From Pseudomonas gregormendelii (GTDB taxonomy: Bacteria > Pseudomonadota > Gammaproteobacteria > Pseudomonadales > Pseudomonadaceae), in the NCBI RefSeq assembly GCF_017114825.1, contig NZ_JADEVO010000015.1, positions 1 through 64,000 on the forward strand: 64,000 nucleotides of DNA. The letters are read 5' to 3'. Under the pieces are notes generated by a model, which worked only from the letters and a program-made list of their open reading frames with translations, made no database searches and was not told the DNA's origin. Of the stretch, positions 11,905 to 24,218 are shown one piece after another. Position 1 is the stretch's first letter; every line of letters begins with the position of its first letter. The position numbers were made by a program, and so were the translations under genes.

Positions 11905-14900
11905 TTGAAAGACCTACTGAATTTGCTGAAAAACCAGGGTCAAGTCGAAGAGTTCGACGCCATCCGTATTGGATTGGCATCGCCTGAGATGATCCGTTCG
12001 TGGTCGTTCGGTGAAGTTAAAAAGCCGGAAACCATCAACTACCGTACGTTCAAACCTGAACGTGACGGCCTGTTCTGCGCCAAGATCTTTGGCCCGGTAA
12101 AGGATTACGAGTGCCTGTGCGGTAAGTACAAGCGCTTGAAGCACCGCGGTGTGATCTGCGAGAAGTGCGGCGTTGAAGTCGCGCTGGCCAAGGTTCGTCG
12201 TGAGCGCATGGCGCACATCGAGCTTGCGTCCCCGGTGGCCCACATCTGGTTCCTGAAATCGCTGCCGTCGCGTATCGGTTTGCTGATGGACATGACCCTG
12301 CGTGATATCGAACGCGTTCTCTACTTCGAGAGCTATGTCGTTATCGATCCAGGCATGACCACCCTTGAAAAAGGTCAGCTGCTCAACGACGAGCAGTACT
12401 TCGAAGCGCTGGAAGAGTTCGGCGACGATTTCGATGCCCGCATGGGTGCCGAAGCTGTCCGTGAACTGCTGCACGCTATCGACCTGGAGCACGAGATTGG
12501 CCGCCTGCGTGAAGAAATTCCGCAAACCAACTCCGAAACCAAGATCAAGAAACTGTCCAAGCGTCTGAAGTTGATGGAAGCCTTCCAGGGTTCCGGCAAC
12601 CTTCCAGAATGGATGGTGCTGACCGTTCTGCCGGTTCTGCCGCCAGATCTGCGTCCACTGGTCCCGCTGGATGGCGGTCGCTTCGCGACTTCCGACCTCA
12701 ACGATCTGTATCGTCGAGTGATCAACCGTAACAACCGTTTGAAGCGCCTGCTTGATCTGTCCGCTCCGGACATCATCGTGCGCAACGAAAAGCGTATGTT
12801 GCAGGAAGCTGTCGATGCACTGCTCGACAACGGTCGTCGTGGCCGCGCTATCACCGGTTCGAACAAGCGTCCTCTGAAATCCCTGGCTGACATGATCAAG
12901 GGTAAGCAGGGTCGTTTCCGTCAGAACTTGCTCGGTAAGCGTGTTGACTACTCCGGTCGTTCGGTAATTACCGTAGGTCCGACCCTGCGTCTGCACCAGT
13001 GCGGTCTGCCGAAGAAAATGGCTCTCGAGCTGTTCAAGCCGTTCATTTTCGGCAAGCTGGAAATGCGTGGTCTCGCTACCACCATCAAAGCTGCCAAGAA
13101 GATGGTCGAGCGCGAGCTGCCTGAGGTTTGGGACGTTCTCGCTGAAGTGATCCGTGAACACCCGGTTCTCCTCAACCGTGCACCGACCCTTCACCGTCTG
13201 GGTATCCAGGCGTTTGAACCGGTACTGATCGAAGGTAAGGCTATCCAGCTGCACCCTCTGGTCTGTGCTGCGTACAACGCCGACTTCGACGGCGACCAAA
13301 TGGCCGTGCACGTACCGCTGACGCTGGAAGCCCAGTTGGAAGCGCGTGCGTTGATGATGTCGACCAACAACATTCTGTCGCCAGCCAACGGTGAGCCAAT
13401 CATCGTTCCGTCGCAGGACGTTGTATTGGGTCTGTACTACATGACTCGTGAAGCGATCAACGCCAAGGGCGAAGGTCGTGTGTTCGCGGATCTGCAGGAA
13501 GTTGACCGTGTGTTCCGTGCCGGCGAAGCCGCACTGCACGCCAAGGTCAAAGTGCGGATCCACGAAACCGTTAACGACCGTGATGGCGGCAGCGTCAAGA
13601 ACACCCGTATCGTCGACACCACTGTCGGCCGTGCGCTGTTGTTCCAGGTTGTTCCACCTGGCCTGTCGTACGATGTCGTCAACCAGCCGATGAAGAAAAA
13701 AGCGATCTCCAAACTGATCAACCAGTGCTACCGCGTGGTTGGTTTGAAAGAGACCGTGATCTTCGCTGACCAGTTGATGTACACCGGTTTTGCCTATTCG
13801 ACCATTTCCGGCGTTTCCATCGGTGTTAACGACTTCGTTATCCCGGATGAAAAAGCCCGCATCATCAATGCTGCTACTGATGAAGTGAAAGAGATCGAAA
13901 GTCAGTACGCCTCCGGCCTGGTAACCCAGGGCGAGAAGTACAACAAAGTGATTGACCTTTGGTCCAAGGCGAACGACGAAGTTTCCAAAGCGATGATGGC
14001 CAACCTCTCGAAAGAGAAAGTCATCGACCGTCATGGCGTCGAAGTCGACCAAGAGTCCTTCAACTCGATGTATATGATGGCCGACTCGGGTGCACGGGGT
14101 TCTGCTGCGCAGATCCGTCAGCTCGCCGGTATGCGTGGCCTGATGGCCAAGCCGGATGGTTCCATCATTGAAACGCCGATTACTGCGAACTTCCGTGAAG
14201 GTTTGAGCGTACTTCAGTACTTCATCTCCACTCACGGTGCTCGTAAAGGTTTGGCGGATACCGCGTTGAAAACTGCGAACTCCGGTTACCTGACTCGTCG
14301 TCTGGTAGACGTGGCGCAGGATCTGGTTGTGACCGAGATCGATTGCGGCACCGAACATGGCCTGGTAATGACTCCGCACATTGAAGGCGGTGACGTTGTT
14401 GAGCCGTTGGGTGAACGCGTATTGGGTCGTGTCATTGCCCGTGACGTATTCAAGCCAGGTACCGAGGAAGTTATCGTTCCTGCCGGCACCCTGGTAGACG
14501 AGAAGTGGGTCGAGTTCATCGAGCTGAACAGCATCGACGAAGTGATCGTGCGTTCGCCGATCAGCTGCGAAACCCGCTATGGCATTTGCGCCAAGTGCTA
14601 CGGCCGTGATCTGGCTCGTGGTCACCAGGTGAACATCGGTGAAGCGGTCGGCGTTATCGCTGCCCAGTCCATCGGTGAGCCGGGTACCCAGCTGACCATG
14701 CGTACGTTCCACATCGGTGGTGCGGCAAGCCGGACCTCCGCTGCTGACAGCGTTCAGGTGAAGAATGGCGGTACCGTCCGTCTGCACAACCTGAAGCACG
14801 TTGAGCGAGTGGATGGCTGCCTGGTAGCTGTGTCCCGTTCCGGTGAGCTGGCAATCGCTGATGACTTCGGTCGTGAGCGCGAGCGCTACAAGCTGCCGTA

Positions 14901-16104
14901 CGGTGCCGTGATTTCGGTTAAAGAAGGTGACAAGGTCGACGCTGGCGCAATCGTGGCCAAGTGGGATCCGCACACTCACCCAATCGTTACCGAAATGAAA
15001 GGTACCGTGACCTACGTGGGCATGGAAGAAGGCATCACGATCAAGCGTCAGACTGACGAATTGACCGGTATGACCAACATTGAAGTACTCGACGCCAAAG
15101 ACCGTCCAGCTGCCGGTAAAGATATCCGTCCTGCTGTGAAGATGGTTGATGACAACGGCAAGGACTTGTTGCTGCCAGGCACTGACGTTATCGCTCAGTA
15201 CTTCCTGCCAGCCAACGCCCTGGTCGGTGTGGCGGATGGTGCGAAGATTGCGATCGGTGACGTTATCGCTCGTATCCCGCAAGAGACTTCGAAGACCCGT
15301 GACATCACCGGTGGTCTGCCACGTGTTGCCGACTTGTTCGAAGCACGTCGTCCGAAAGAAGCCTCGATCCTGGCTGAAGTCAGCGGCACCATCGCGTTCG
15401 GTAAAGAGACCAAAGGCAAACGCCGTCTGGTCATTACCCCGAACGACGGTACCGATCCGTACGAAGAGCTGATTCCGAAGTGGCGTCACCTGAACGTCTT
15501 CGAAGGCGAACAGGTAAACCGCGGCGAAGTTATCTCCGACGGCCCGAGCGATCCACACGACATCCTGCGTCTGCTGGGTGTGAGTGCGCTGGCCAAGTAC
15601 ATCGTGAACGAGATCCAGGACGTTTATCGTCTGCAAGGCGTGAAGATCAACGATAAGCACATCGAGACCATCCTGCGTCAGATGCTGCGTAAGGTTGAAA
15701 TCGCTGAATCCGGCGACTCGACTTTCATCAAGGGCGACCAGATGGAGTTGACTCACGTTCTGGTAGAGAACGAGCGTCTGGCTGGCGACGAGAAATTCGT
15801 TTCCAAGTTCACTCGTGTGTTGCTGGGTATCACCAAGGCGTCGTTGTCCACCGAATCGTTCATCTCGGCGGCTTCCTTCCAGGAAACCACTCGTGTACTG
15901 ACCGAAGCGGCGGTAACCGGCAAGCGCGATTACCTGCGCGGCCTGAAAGAAAACGTGGTCGTGGGTCGTCTGATCCCGGCGGGTACCGGCCTGGCTTACC
16001 ACAGCGAGCGCAAGCGTCGTCGTGAAGCTGACAAGCCGTTGCGCGTAAGCGCCAGTGAAGTGGAAGCTGCACTGACCGAAGCGCTGAACTCTAGCGGTAA
16101 CTGA
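11905..16104 (+). CDS. rpoC: DNA-directed RNA polymerase subunit beta'
   Basis: 1399-residue catalytic subunit. The N-terminal zinc finger ([19 protein letters not shown]), the rudder and lid region, the magnesium-binding NADFDGDQ loop and the trigger-loop region are recognisable. A second cysteine cluster ([15 protein letters not shown]) lies near residue 890. The start is TTG at 11905, supported by a strong AGGAGGA site seven bases upstream; this gives [10 protein letters not shown], the family N-terminus. No frameshift or insertion was seen. Confidence 0.99.
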   Translation: MKDLLNLLKNQGQVEEFDAIRIGLASPEMIRSWSFGEVKKPETINYRTFKPERDGLFCAKIFGPVKDYECLCGKYKRLKHRGVICEKCGVEVALAKVRRERMAHIELASPVAHIWFLKSLPSRIGLLMDMTLRDIERVLYFESYVVIDPGMTTLEKGQLLNDEQYFEALEEFGDDFDARMGAEAVRELLHAIDLEHEIGRLREEIPQTNSETKIKKLSKRLKLMEAFQGSGNLPEWMVLTVLPVLPPDLRPLVPLDGGRFATSDLNDLYRRVINRNNRLKRLLDLSAPDIIVRNEKRMLQEAVDALLDNGRRGRAITGSNKRPLKSLADMIKGKQGRFRQNLLGKRVDYSGRSVITVGPTLRLHQCGLPKKMALELFKPFIFGKLEMRGLATTIKAAKKMVERELPEVWDVLAEVIREHPVLLNRAPTLHRLGIQAFEPVLIEGKAIQLHPLVCAAYNADFDGDQMAVHVPLTLEAQLEARALMMSTNNILSPANGEPIIVPSQDVVLGLYYMTREAINAKGEGRVFADLQEVDRVFRAGEAALHAKVKVRIHETVNDRDGGSVKNTRIVDTTVGRALLFQVVPPGLSYDVVNQPMKKKAISKLINQCYRVVGLKETVIFADQLMYTGFAYSTISGVSIGVNDFVIPDEKARIINAATDEVKEIESQYASGLVTQGEKYNKVIDLWSKANDEVSKAMMANLSKEKVIDRHGVEVDQESFNSMYMMADSGARGSAAQIRQLAGMRGLMAKPDGSIIETPITANFREGLSVLQYFISTHGARKGLADTALKTANSGYLTRRLVDVAQDLVVTEIDCGTEHGLVMTPHIEGGDVVEPLGERVLGRVIARDVFKPGTEEVIVPAGTLVDEKWVEFIELNSIDEVIVRSPISCETRYGICAKCYGRDLARGHQVNIGEAVGVIAAQSIGEPGTQLTMRTFHIGGAASRTSAADSVQVKNGGTVRLHNLKHVERVDGCLVAVSRSGELAIADDFGRERERYKLPYGAVISVKEGDKVDAGAIVAKWDPHTHPIVTEMKGTVTYVGMEEGITIKRQTDELTGMTNIEVLDAKDRPAAGKDIRPAVKMVDDNGKDLLLPGTDVIAQYFLPANALVGVADGAKIAIGDVIARIPQETSKTRDITGGLPRVADLFEARRPKEASILAEVSGTIAFGKETKGKRRLVITPNDGTDPYEELIPKWRHLNVFEGEQVNRGEVISDGPSDPHDILRLLGVSALAKYIVNEIQDVYRLQGVKINDKHIETILRQMLRKVEIAESGDSTFIKGDQMELTHVLVENERLAGDEKFVSKFTRVLLGITKASLSTESFISAASFQETTRVLTEAAVTGKRDYLRGLKENVVVGRLIPAGTGLAYHSERKRRREADKPLRVSASEVEAALTEALNSSGN

Positions 16105-16124
16105 GTTCTGCGATAAATGAGTGT

Positions 16125-16229
16125 GAGGCCCTGGTCGCTCCGTTCGTCGAATCGAGACAAATTGTCGAGATTGGATGAGCGGGGAGGTCGGGGCCTTGCC
16201 TTGACTGGGGACAAGATCCTCTTTAGACT
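16125..16229 (+). promoter_or_regulatory. Structured gap and promoter of the str genes
   Basis: The rpoC-rpsL gap carries a long imperfect inverted repeat (AGGCCCTGGTCGCTC at about 16126 against GAGCGGGGAGGTCGGGGCCT at about 16177) with an inner GACAAATTGTC hairpin, probably the rpoC 3' structure. Directly after it stand TTGACT (16201-16206) and TAGACT (16224-16229), 17 bases apart, a good sigma-70 promoter about 90 bases before rpsL. No T-tract follows the large stem, so termination there is uncertain. Confidence 0.65.
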
Positions 16230-16320
16230 CTTGTACCCCTAAATTTGGCGGGAATTCGTTCCTGCCATTTTGCTTTTCTTGCAAGACAATAGCGTCGCAA
16301 GACAACAGTGGAGCTAGTAG

Positions 16321-16692
16321 ATGGCAACTATCAACCAGCTGGTACGTCAGCCGCGTAAGCGTATCGTCGAGAAATCCGACGTGCCTGCGCTGCAGAACTG
16401 CCCGCAACGTCGTGGCGTATGCACCCGTGTGTATACCACCACGCCGAAAAAACCTAACTCGGCACTGCGTAAAGTATGCCGTGTGCGCCTGACCAACGGT
16501 TTCGAGGTTTCCTCGTACATCGGCGGTGAAGGCCACAACCTGCAAGAGCACAGCGTGGTACTGATCCGCGGCGGTCGTGTAAAAGACTTGCCAGGTGTTC
16601 GTTACCACACCGTACGCGGCTCTCTGGATACTTCCGGCGTTAAAGGTCGTAACCAGGGTCGTTCGAAGTACGGTACCAAGAAGCCTAAGTAG
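16321..16692 (+). CDS. rpsL: 30S ribosomal protein S12
   Basis: S12 (123 residues) lies at the decoding centre. Residues that mutate to streptomycin resistance (lysines 43 and 88, counting Met) are wild type within TPKKPNS and GGRVKDLPG. Asp 89 (88 without Met) is the residue beta-methylthiolated by RimO in E. coli, a reaction to which YcaO has been linked; a YcaO-family gene lies at 41979-44183. First gene of the str group, with a GGAG ribosome site. Confidence 0.98.
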   Translation: MATINQLVRQPRKRIVEKSDVPALQNCPQRRGVCTRVYTTTPKKPNSALRKVCRVRLTNGFEVSSYIGGEGHNLQEHSVVLIRGGRVKDLPGVRYHTVRGSLDTSGVKGRNQGRSKYGTKKPK

Positions 16693-16788
16693 TAGCGGCT
16701 TTTTGTAAAACTGATTTTCTATTTTTCTGAGTCGATAAGAGTAAGGTCGGAGGCGTCCCGAAAGGGCACCGATTCCGAGCGAACCTGA

Positions 16789-17280
<492 letters not shown>

Positions 17281-17310
17281 TTTTAGCGTCACTAATTTTG
17301 CGAGGGCTTT

Positions 17311-19416
17311 ATGGCTCGTACAACACCGATTAATCGCTACCGTAACATTGGTATCGTTGCTCACGTGGATGCTGGTAAAACCACCACCACCGAGCGCGTC
17401 CTTTTTTACACTGGCAAAAGTCACAAAATGGGCGAGGTGCATGACGGCGCCGCGACCACAGACTGGATGGTTCAGGAGCAGGAGCGTGGTATTACCATTA
17501 CTTCTGCTGCCATTACCGCCTTCTGGCAGGGTTCCGAGAAGCAGCACAAGGACCAATACCGCTTCAACGTCATCGACACCCCGGGTCACGTAGACTTCAC
17601 TATTGAAGTTGAACGTTCCCTGCGTGTTCTCGACGGCGCGGTCGTTGTGTTCTGCGGCACCTCGGGTGTTGAGCCTCAGTCGGAAACCGTATGGCGTCAA
17701 GCCAACAAGTACGGCGTTCCACGTCTTGTTTACGTAAACAAGATGGACCGTGCTGGTGCCAACTTCCTGCGCGTGATCGGTCAGATCAAGCAGCGTCTGG
17801 GTCACACTCCGGTGCCAATCCAATTGGCCATCGGTTCCGAAGACAACTTCCAGGGCCAGATCGATCTGTTGGCTATGGAAGCTGTTTACTGGAACGACGC
17901 TGACAAAGGCATGGTTCCAGTTCGTAAGCCTATCCCTGCTGAACTGCAGGAACTGGCTGACGAGTGGCGCGGCAACATGGTTGAGGCTGCGGCCGAAGCC
18001 AGCGAAGAGCTGATGAACAAGTACCTCGAAGGTGAAGAACTCACCAACGCGGAAATCAAGGCCGCTCTGCGTCAGCGTACTATCGCTGGCGAAATCGTCC
18101 TGGCTGTTTGCGGTTCTTCCTTCAAGAACAAGGGCGTTCCCCTGGTTCTCGACGCCGTTATCGATTACCTGCCTGCTCCAACTGATATTCCTGCCATCAA
18201 GGGTACTGACCCTGATGACGAGGAAAAGCAGATGGAACGTCACGCAGATGACAGCGAGCCGTTCTCGGCTCTGGCTTTCAAAATCGCTACCGACCCATTC
18301 GTGGGTACCTTGACTTTCGTCCGTGTTTACTCGGGCGTGTTGGCATCCGGCGACGGCGTGATCAACTCGGTTAAGGGCAAGAAAGAGCGCGTGGGTCGTA
18401 TGGTGCAAATGCACGCAAACGCCCGTGAAGAAATCAAGGAAGTACGCGCTGGTGACATCGCGGCCTTGATCGGCATGAAGGACGTCACCACTGGCGAAAC
18501 CTTGTGCAGCGCTGACAAGCCAATCATCCTGGTTCGCATGGACTTCCCGGAGCCGGTTATTTCGGTTGCCGTTGAGCCTAAGACCAAGGATGACCAGGAA
18601 AAAATGGGTATCGCTCTGGGCAAGCTTGCTCAGGAAGATCCATCTTTCCGCGTCAAGACTGATGAAGAGACTGGTCAAACGATCATCTCCGGCATGGGCG
18701 AGTTGCACCTGGACATCCTGGTTGACCGGATGCGCCGTGAGTTCAACGTCGAAGCCAACATCGGTAAGCCTCAGGTTTCCTATCGTGAGCGCATCACGAA
18801 GAACTGTGAAATCGAAGGCAAGTTCGTTCGTCAGTCCGGCGGTCGTGGTCAGTTCGGCCACTGCTGGATCCGTTTTGCTCCTGCTGACGAAGGTCAGGAA
18901 GGTCTGCAATTCGTGAACGAAGTAGTGGGTGGTGTGGTTCCTAAGGAATACATCCCGGCTATCCAGAAGGGCATCGAAGAGCAGATGAAGAACGGCGTTG
19001 TTGCCGGCTATCCGCTGATCGGCCTGAAGGCTACTGTGTTTGATGGTTCCTACCACGACGTCGACTCCAACGAGATGGCGTTTAAGGTGGCTGCATCCAT
19101 GGCGACCAAGCAACTGGCCCAGAAGGGCGGTGGTGAGCTGCTTGAGCCGATCATGGCGGTAGAGGTTGTTACACCTGAAGACTATATGGGTGACGTGATG
19201 GGCGACCTTAACCGTCGTCGCGGCATGATCCTGGGTATGGAAGATACGGTTTCCGGCAAAGTTATTCGTGCCGAGGTTCCGTTGGGTGAGATGTTCGGTT
19301 ACGCAACCGACGTTCGCTCCATGTCCCAAGGTCGCGCAAGCTACTCTATGGAATTCAAAAAATACAATACGGCTCCGTCGCACATCGTCGAAACCGTTAC
19401 CAAAAAACAAGGCTGA
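17311..19416 (+). CDS. fusA: Elongation factor G
   Basis: EF-G (701 residues) drives translocation and, with RRF, ribosome recycling. Domain I has the P-loop [18 protein letters not shown] and NKMDR. Domains II-V follow, with [13 protein letters not shown] in domain IV. It is in the canonical place between rpsG and tuf. Only one fusA copy is in this window; pseudomonads often carry a second elsewhere. Confidence 0.98.
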   Translation: MARTTPINRYRNIGIVAHVDAGKTTTTERVLFYTGKSHKMGEVHDGAATTDWMVQEQERGITITSAAITAFWQGSEKQHKDQYRFNVIDTPGHVDFTIEVERSLRVLDGAVVVFCGTSGVEPQSETVWRQANKYGVPRLVYVNKMDRAGANFLRVIGQIKQRLGHTPVPIQLAIGSEDNFQGQIDLLAMEAVYWNDADKGMVPVRKPIPAELQELADEWRGNMVEAAAEASEELMNKYLEGEELTNAEIKAALRQRTIAGEIVLAVCGSSFKNKGVPLVLDAVIDYLPAPTDIPAIKGTDPDDEEKQMERHADDSEPFSALAFKIATDPFVGTLTFVRVYSGVLASGDGVINSVKGKKERVGRMVQMHANAREEIKEVRAGDIAALIGMKDVTTGETLCSADKPIILVRMDFPEPVISVAVEPKTKDDQEKMGIALGKLAQEDPSFRVKTDEETGQTIISGMGELHLDILVDRMRREFNVEANIGKPQVSYRERITKNCEIEGKFVRQSGGRGQFGHCWIRFAPADEGQEGLQFVNEVVGGVVPKEYIPAIQKGIEEQMKNGVVAGYPLIGLKATVFDGSYHDVDSNEMAFKVAASMATKQLAQKGGGELLEPIMAVEVVTPEDYMGDVMGDLNRRRGMILGMEDTVSGKVIRAEVPLGEMFGYATDVRSMSQGRASYSMEFKKYNTAPSHIVETVTKKQG

Positions 19417-19447
19417 TTCAGCCCCTTTAGGCTAGGAGTTAATTGTC

Positions 19448-20641
19448 GTGGCTAAAGAAAAATTTGACCGTACCCTCCCGCACGTCAACGTTGGCACCAT
19501 CGGTCACGTCGACCACGGTAAAACCACGCTGACCGCTGCTCTGACTCGCGTCTGCTCCGAAGTTTTCGGTTCGGCCGTTGTTGCTTTCGACAAGATCGAC
19601 AGCGCTCCGGAAGAAAAGGCTCGTGGTATCACCATCAACACCGCGCACGTTGAATACAACTCGCTGATCCGTCACTACGCTCACGTTGACTGCCCAGGTC
19701 ACGCTGACTATGTGAAGAACATGATCACCGGTGCTGCGCAGATGGACGGCGCTATCCTGGTTTGCTCGGCCGCTGATGGTCCGATGCCACAAACCCGTGA
19801 GCACATCCTGCTGTCCCGTCAGGTTGGCGTTCCGTACATCGTTGTCTTCCTGAACAAGGCTGACATGGTAGACGACGCTGAGCTGCTGGAACTGGTTGAG
19901 ATGGAAGTGCGCGATCTGCTGAGCACTTACGACTTCCCAGGCGACGACACCCCGATCATCATCGGTTCCGCTCTGATGGCTCTGAACGGCCAAGACGACA
20001 ACGAAATGGGCACCACTGCCGTTCGTAAACTGGTTGAGACTCTGGACAGCTACATCCCAGATCCAGTCCGTGTTATCGACAAGCCGTTCCTGATGCCAAT
20101 CGAAGACGTATTCTCGATCTCCGGTCGCGGTACTGTTGTAACTGGCCGTATCGAGCGTGGTATCGTCAAGGTTCAGGATCCACTGGAAATCGTTGGTCTG
20201 CGTGACACTACCGTCACCACCTGCACCGGTGTTGAAATGTTCCGTAAGCTGCTCGACGAAGGTCGTGCTGGCGAGAACTGCGGCGTGCTGCTGCGCGGCA
20301 CCAAGCGTGACGACGTTGAGCGTGGCCAGGTTCTGGTCAAGCCAGGTTCGGTAAAGCCGCACACTACCTTCGAAGCTGAAGTGTACGTGTTGAGCAAAGA
20401 AGAAGGCGGTCGTCACACTCCGTTCTTCAAAGGCTACCGTCCACAGTTCTACTTCCGGACCACTGACGTGACCGGTAACTGCGAACTGCCGGAAGGCGTT
20501 GAAATGGTAATGCCAGGCGACAACATCAAAATGGTTGTCACCCTGATCAAAACCATCGCAATGGAAGATGGTCTGCGTTTCGCCATTCGTGAAGGCGGTC
20601 GTACCGTCGGCGCTGGCGTCGTAGCCAAAATCATCGCTTAA
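19448..20641 (+). CDS. tufA: Elongation factor Tu, second copy
   Basis: Same role and length (397 residues) as the copy at 2878-4071. All GTPase motifs are intact. It starts with GTG after a TAGGAG site, whereas the other copy uses ATG. The 28 differences include residues 7, 9 and 10, a block in domain 2 ([14 protein letters not shown] here, [14 protein letters not shown] there) and the last residue. It lies in the str group after fusA, the tufA position, and is followed by a very strong terminator. Confidence 0.97.
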   Translation: MAKEKFDRTLPHVNVGTIGHVDHGKTTLTAALTRVCSEVFGSAVVAFDKIDSAPEEKARGITINTAHVEYNSLIRHYAHVDCPGHADYVKNMITGAAQMDGAILVCSAADGPMPQTREHILLSRQVGVPYIVVFLNKADMVDDAELLELVEMEVRDLLSTYDFPGDDTPIIIGSALMALNGQDDNEMGTTAVRKLVETLDSYIPDPVRVIDKPFLMPIEDVFSISGRGTVVTGRIERGIVKVQDPLEIVGLRDTTVTTCTGVEMFRKLLDEGRAGENCGVLLRGTKRDDVERGQVLVKPGSVKPHTTFEAEVYVLSKEEGGRHTPFFKGYRPQFYFRTTDVTGNCELPEGVEMVMPGDNIKMVVTLIKTIAMEDGLRFAIREGGRTVGAGVVAKIIA

Positions 20642-20660
20642 TAAGTGGTGACTTGAAAAA

Positions 20661-20686
20661 GCCCCCGCCTAGCGGGGGCTTTTTTA
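20661..20686 (+). terminator. Terminator of the str genes
   Basis: GCCCCCGC / GCGGGGGC stem with a three-base CTA loop, followed by seven Ts and preceded by a run of As. This is a strong Rho-independent terminator after tufA. Confidence 0.93.
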
Positions 20687-20691
20687 TTGGG

Positions 20692-20720
20692 TTGACACTG
20701 TGGTAGCCCGTCTATAGAAT
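20692..20720 (+). promoter_or_regulatory. Sigma-70 promoter of the S10 operon
   Basis: TTGACA (20692-20697) and TAGAAT (20715-20720) with a 17-base spacer, a near-consensus promoter. The predicted start near 20727 leaves a leader of only about 55 bases before rpsJ, too short for the long L4-controlled leader known in E. coli. Confidence 0.85.
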
Positions 20721-20782
20721 TGCGCCTCCTTTTAACGGGCGTATTGCGCTCGCTGGGAATAGCAGCCGGAGTCTGAAATCCA

Positions 20783-21094
20783 ATGCAAAATCAGCAAATC
20801 CGTATCAGGTTGAAGGCTTTTGACCATCGCCTGATCGACCAATCCACCCAGGAAATCGTGGAAACCGCGAAACGTACTGGTGCTCAAGTGCGTGGTCCAA
20901 TTCCACTGCCTACCCGTAAAGAGCGGTTCACCGTTCTGGTCTCCCCGCACGTCAACAAAGACGCGCGTGACCAGTACGAGATCCGTACTCATAAGCGCGT
21001 ACTGGACATCGTCCAGCCAACGGATAAAACCGTTGATGCTCTTATGAAGCTTGATCTTGCGGCCGGTGTGGAAGTGCAGATCAGCCTCGGCTAA
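20783..21094 (+). CDS. rpsJ: 30S ribosomal protein S10 / NusE
   Basis: S10 (103 residues) is in the 30S head and, as NusE, pairs with NusB and the NusG C-terminal domain in antitermination. It starts [19 protein letters not shown] and ends with the [11 protein letters not shown] strand. First gene of the eleven-gene S10 operon (rpsJ-rplCDWB-rpsS-rplV-rpsC-rplP-rpmC-rpsQ). Confidence 0.98.
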
Positions 21095-21174
21095 GACTCG
21101 GTCTTAGTCGTGTAACGCTCTGAAATGGGCGGCCATAGCGGGTGAAAGCCCCGTACACTCATGAGGTTTACAAC

Positions 21175-21819
21175 ATGGCTACCAAGAAAATTGGTGTAGT
21201 CGGTCGTAAATGCGGTATGACCCGTATTTTCACCGAAGAAGGTGTCTCCATTCCGGTTACGGTCATTGAGATCGAACCGAATCGCGTCACCCAGTTCAAA
21301 ACTGAAGAAACCGATGGCTATCGTGCAGTGCAAGTCACTGTAGGCGAGCGTCGTGCATCGCGTGTTACAGCTGCTCAGGCTGGCCACTTCGCCAAGGCGA
21401 ACGTTGCCGCTGGTCGTACCGTTCTGGAATTCCCTCTCGCAGAGGGTGAATACCAAGCCGGCGATCTGATCAACGCTGAAATCTTCGCCGCTGGTCAACT
21501 GGTTGATGTAACCGGTCAGTCCAAAGGTAAAGGCTTCCAGGGTACGATCAAGCGTTGGAACTTCCGCGGGCAAGATAATACCCACGGTAACTCCGTGTCC
21601 CACCGCGTTCCAGGCTCTATCGGCCAGTGCCAGACTCCTGGTCGTGTATTCAAGGGCAAAAAAATGTCCGGTCATATGGGCGCTGAGCGCGTGACCGTGC
21701 AGTCCCTCGAAGTAGTGCGCGTGGACGCTGAACGCAATCTGTTGTTGGTCAAGGGCGCTGTTCCTGGCGCTACTGGCGGCAACTTGGTTGTACGTCCAGC
21801 AGCCAAGGCTCGCGGTTAA
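21175..21819 (+). CDS. rplC: 50S ribosomal protein L3
   Basis: L3 (214 residues) starts 50S assembly and its long loop reaches the peptidyl transferase centre. The signature [15 protein letters not shown] includes the glutamine methylated by PrmB in E. coli. Start at 21175 is preferred over an in-frame ATG 33 bases upstream because it has a GAGG site and the right N-terminus. The N-terminus [14 protein letters not shown] has a few more residues than the usual [11 protein letters not shown] form. Confidence 0.97.
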   Translation: MATKKIGVVGRKCGMTRIFTEEGVSIPVTVIEIEPNRVTQFKTEETDGYRAVQVTVGERRASRVTAAQAGHFAKANVAAGRTVLEFPLAEGEYQAGDLINAEIFAAGQLVDVTGQSKGKGFQGTIKRWNFRGQDNTHGNSVSHRVPGSIGQCQTPGRVFKGKKMSGHMGAERVTVQSLEVVRVDAERNLLLVKGAVPGATGGNLVVRPAAKARG

Positions 21820-21831
21820 GGGGAAGCTGAC

Positions 21832-22434
21832 ATGCAATTAAATGTAAATGACGCTCAAGCGATCGAAGTTTCCGAACTGACATTTGGCGGCGAATTCAAC
21901 GAGACGCTGGTTCACCAAGCAGTCGTGGCCTACATGGCCGGCGGCCGTCAAGGTAGCAAGCAGCAAAAGACCCGTTCCGACGTTCGTGGTGGCGGTAAGC
22001 GCCCATGGCGTCAGAAAGGTACTGGCCGCGCGCGTGCCGGTACTATCCGTAGCCCAATCTGGCGTGGCGGCGGTACCACTTTCGCAGCTCGTCCTCAGGA
22101 TCACACCCAGAAGCTGAACAAGAAGATGTATCGCGCAGCAATGCGTTCCATCCTTGCTGAGCTGGTGCGTACTGATCGTCTGGTTGTGGTTCAGGACTTC
22201 GCTGTTGATGCACCGAAGACCAAAGATCTGCTGAACAAACTGACCGGCATGGGCCTGACTGACGTCTTGATCGTGTCTGAAGTGGTTGATCAGAACCTGT
22301 ACCTGGCTGCTCGCAACCTGCCACACGTTGATGTACGTGATGTGCAAGGTTCCGATCCAGTTAGTCTGATCGCATACGACAAGGTGTTGATCACCGTGTC
22401 GGCCGTGAAGAAATTCGAGGAGCTGCTGGGATGA
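21832..22434 (+). CDS. rplD: 50S ribosomal protein L4
   Basis: L4 (200 residues) has an extended loop lining the exit tunnel, rich in Arg and Gly ([26 protein letters not shown]). In E. coli L4 also represses the S10 operon through the rpsJ leader, which seems absent here. The end of the gene overlaps rplW by four bases (ATGA). Confidence 0.98.
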
Positions 22435-22730
22435 ACCAGGAACGCGTATTTAAAGTTCTGCTTGGCCCGCACGTTTCCGAGAAGGCTACGGTTCTGGCTG
22501 ACAAGAAAGGCCAGTTCGTTTTCAAGGTTGCGACTGACGCAACCAAGCTGGAAATCAAGAAGGCCGTCGAAAGCCTGTTCAGCGTGAAAGTAGAGCGTGT
22601 TACTACCCTGAATGTTCTGGGTAAGAGCAAGCGCACTGCTCGCGGTCTGGGCAAGCGTAATGACTGGAAGAAGGCAGTTATCTCCCTTCAGCCAGGCCAA
22701 GATCTCGATTTCAGCAGCAGTGCTGAGTAA
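22431..22730 (+). CDS. rplW: 50S ribosomal protein L23
   Basis: L23 (99 residues) sits at the tunnel exit and docks trigger factor, SRP and SecA. The family features [15 protein letters not shown] and the basic loop [18 protein letters not shown] are visible. It is translationally coupled to rplD by an ATGA overlap. Confidence 0.97.
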
Positions 22731-22744
22731 GGAAGGGGTGCATC

Positions 22745-23569
22745 ATGGCAATCGTTAAATGCAAACCGACTTCCCCTGGCCGCCGTCATGTGGTCAAGGT
22801 GGTCAACCAGGAGCTGCATAAAGGCGCTCCTCACGCACCGCTGCTCGAGAAGAAATCGAAGACTGGTGGTCGTAACAACAATGGTCGTATTACCACTCGT
22901 CACATCGGTGGTGGCCATAAGCAGCATTATCGTCTGGTCGATTTCCGTCGCAACGACAAAGATGGCATTCCAGCCACTGTCGAGCGTATCGAATACGATC
23001 CAAACCGTACTGCTCACATTGCTCTTATGTTGTACGCAGACGGCGAACGCCGTTACATCATCGCCCCTAAAGGCGTGAGCGCTGGCGACCAGCTGATTTC
23101 GGGTGCTTTGGCTCCGATCAAGCCGGGCAACCAGTTGCAACTGCGCAGCATTCCAGTTGGTAGTACCGTACACGGCATCGAATTGAAGCCAGGTAAAGGC
23201 GCGCAAATCGCTCGTTCCGCTGGTGCTTCGGCTCAGCTGATCGCTCGTGAAGGTGTCTACGTGACCCTGCGTCTGCGTTCTGGTGAGATGCGTAAAGTGC
23301 TGGCTGAATGCCGCGCGACCCTGGGTGAAGTCTCGAACTCCGAGCACAGCCTGCGTTCGCTGGGTAAAGCTGGTGCCAAACGCTGGCGTGGCGTTCGCCC
23401 AACCGTTCGTGGTGTTGCCATGAACCCGGTTGACCACCCACATGGTGGTGGTGAAGGTCGTACCTCTGGTGGTCGTCATCCGGTATCGCCATGGGGCTTC
23501 CCGACTAAGGGCGCGAAGACTCGTGGTAATAAGCGTACCGACAAAATGATCGTCCGTCGTCGCAAGTAA
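22745..23569 (+). CDS. rplB: 50S ribosomal protein L2
   Basis: L2 (274 residues) is required for subunit association and peptidyl transferase activity. The signature [17 protein letters not shown] near residue 225 contains the conserved histidine (His 229 in E. coli) near the catalytic centre. Normal length. It follows rplW by 14 bases with a GGAAGGGG site. Confidence 0.98.
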   Translation: MAIVKCKPTSPGRRHVVKVVNQELHKGAPHAPLLEKKSKTGGRNNNGRITTRHIGGGHKQHYRLVDFRRNDKDGIPATVERIEYDPNRTAHIALMLYADGERRYIIAPKGVSAGDQLISGALAPIKPGNQLQLRSIPVGSTVHGIELKPGKGAQIARSAGASAQLIAREGVYVTLRLRSGEMRKVLAECRATLGEVSNSEHSLRSLGKAGAKRWRGVRPTVRGVAMNPVDHPHGGGEGRTSGGRHPVSPWGFPTKGAKTRGNKRTDKMIVRRRK

Positions 23570-23585
23570 ATAGAGGGATACGACA

Positions 23586-23861
23586 GTGCCACGTTCTCTG
23601 AAAAAAGGTCCTTTTATTGATCTTCACCTACTGAAGAAGATCGAAGTGGCGGCGGAAAAGAACGATCGCAAACCAGTTAAAACCTGGTCGCGTCGTTCGA
23701 TGATCCTGCCACAAATGGTCGGTCTGACCATCGCTGTACACAACGGTCGTCTCCACGTCCCAGTTCTCGTTAACGAAGACATGGTCGGCCACAAACTAGG
23801 CGAGTTTGCCGGTACCCGCACTTACCGTGGGCACGTGGCAGACAAGAAAGCCAAGCGTTAA
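23586..23861 (+). CDS. rpsS: 30S ribosomal protein S19
   Basis: S19 (91 residues) forms a complex with S13 and contacts A-site tRNA and the B1a bridge. It begins [12 protein letters not shown] and includes [19 protein letters not shown]. The start codon is GTG, 16 bases after rplB, with an AGAGGGA site. Confidence 0.97.
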   Translation: MPRSLKKGPFIDLHLLKKIEVAAEKNDRKPVKTWSRRSMILPQMVGLTIAVHNGRLHVPVLVNEDMVGHKLGEFAGTRTYRGHVADKKAKR

Positions 23862-23872
23862 GGGGTTAGGAA

Positions 23873-24205
23873 ATGGAAGTAGCCGCTAAGTTGTCGGGCG
23901 CTCGAATCTCCGCCCAGAAAGCCCGCTTGGTCGCCGACCAGATCCGCGGGAAGAAGGTGGGCGAAGCGCTCAACCTGTTGGCTTTCAGCAGTAAGAAAGC
24001 CGCCGAGATCATGAAGAAAGTGCTGGAGTCGGCCGTAGCCAACGCCGAGCATAACGAAGGCGCAGACGTTGATGACCTTAAAGTCAGCACCGTTTTCGTC
24101 AACGAAGGGCGTTCGCTGAAGCGAATCATGCCACGTGCCAAAGGCCGTGCTGATCGCATCGTCAAGCGGTCTTGCCATATCACTGTCAAGGTTGCTGACA
24201 AGTAA
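23873..24205 (+). CDS. rplV: 50S ribosomal protein L22
   Basis: L22 (110 residues) has a beta-hairpin that reaches into the exit tunnel next to L4. [28 protein letters not shown] and the hairpin [17 protein letters not shown] are typical. No macrolide-type deletion is visible in the hairpin tip. The gene ends 13 bases before rpsC. Confidence 0.97.
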
Positions 24206-24218
24206 CGGAGTCGAAGAG

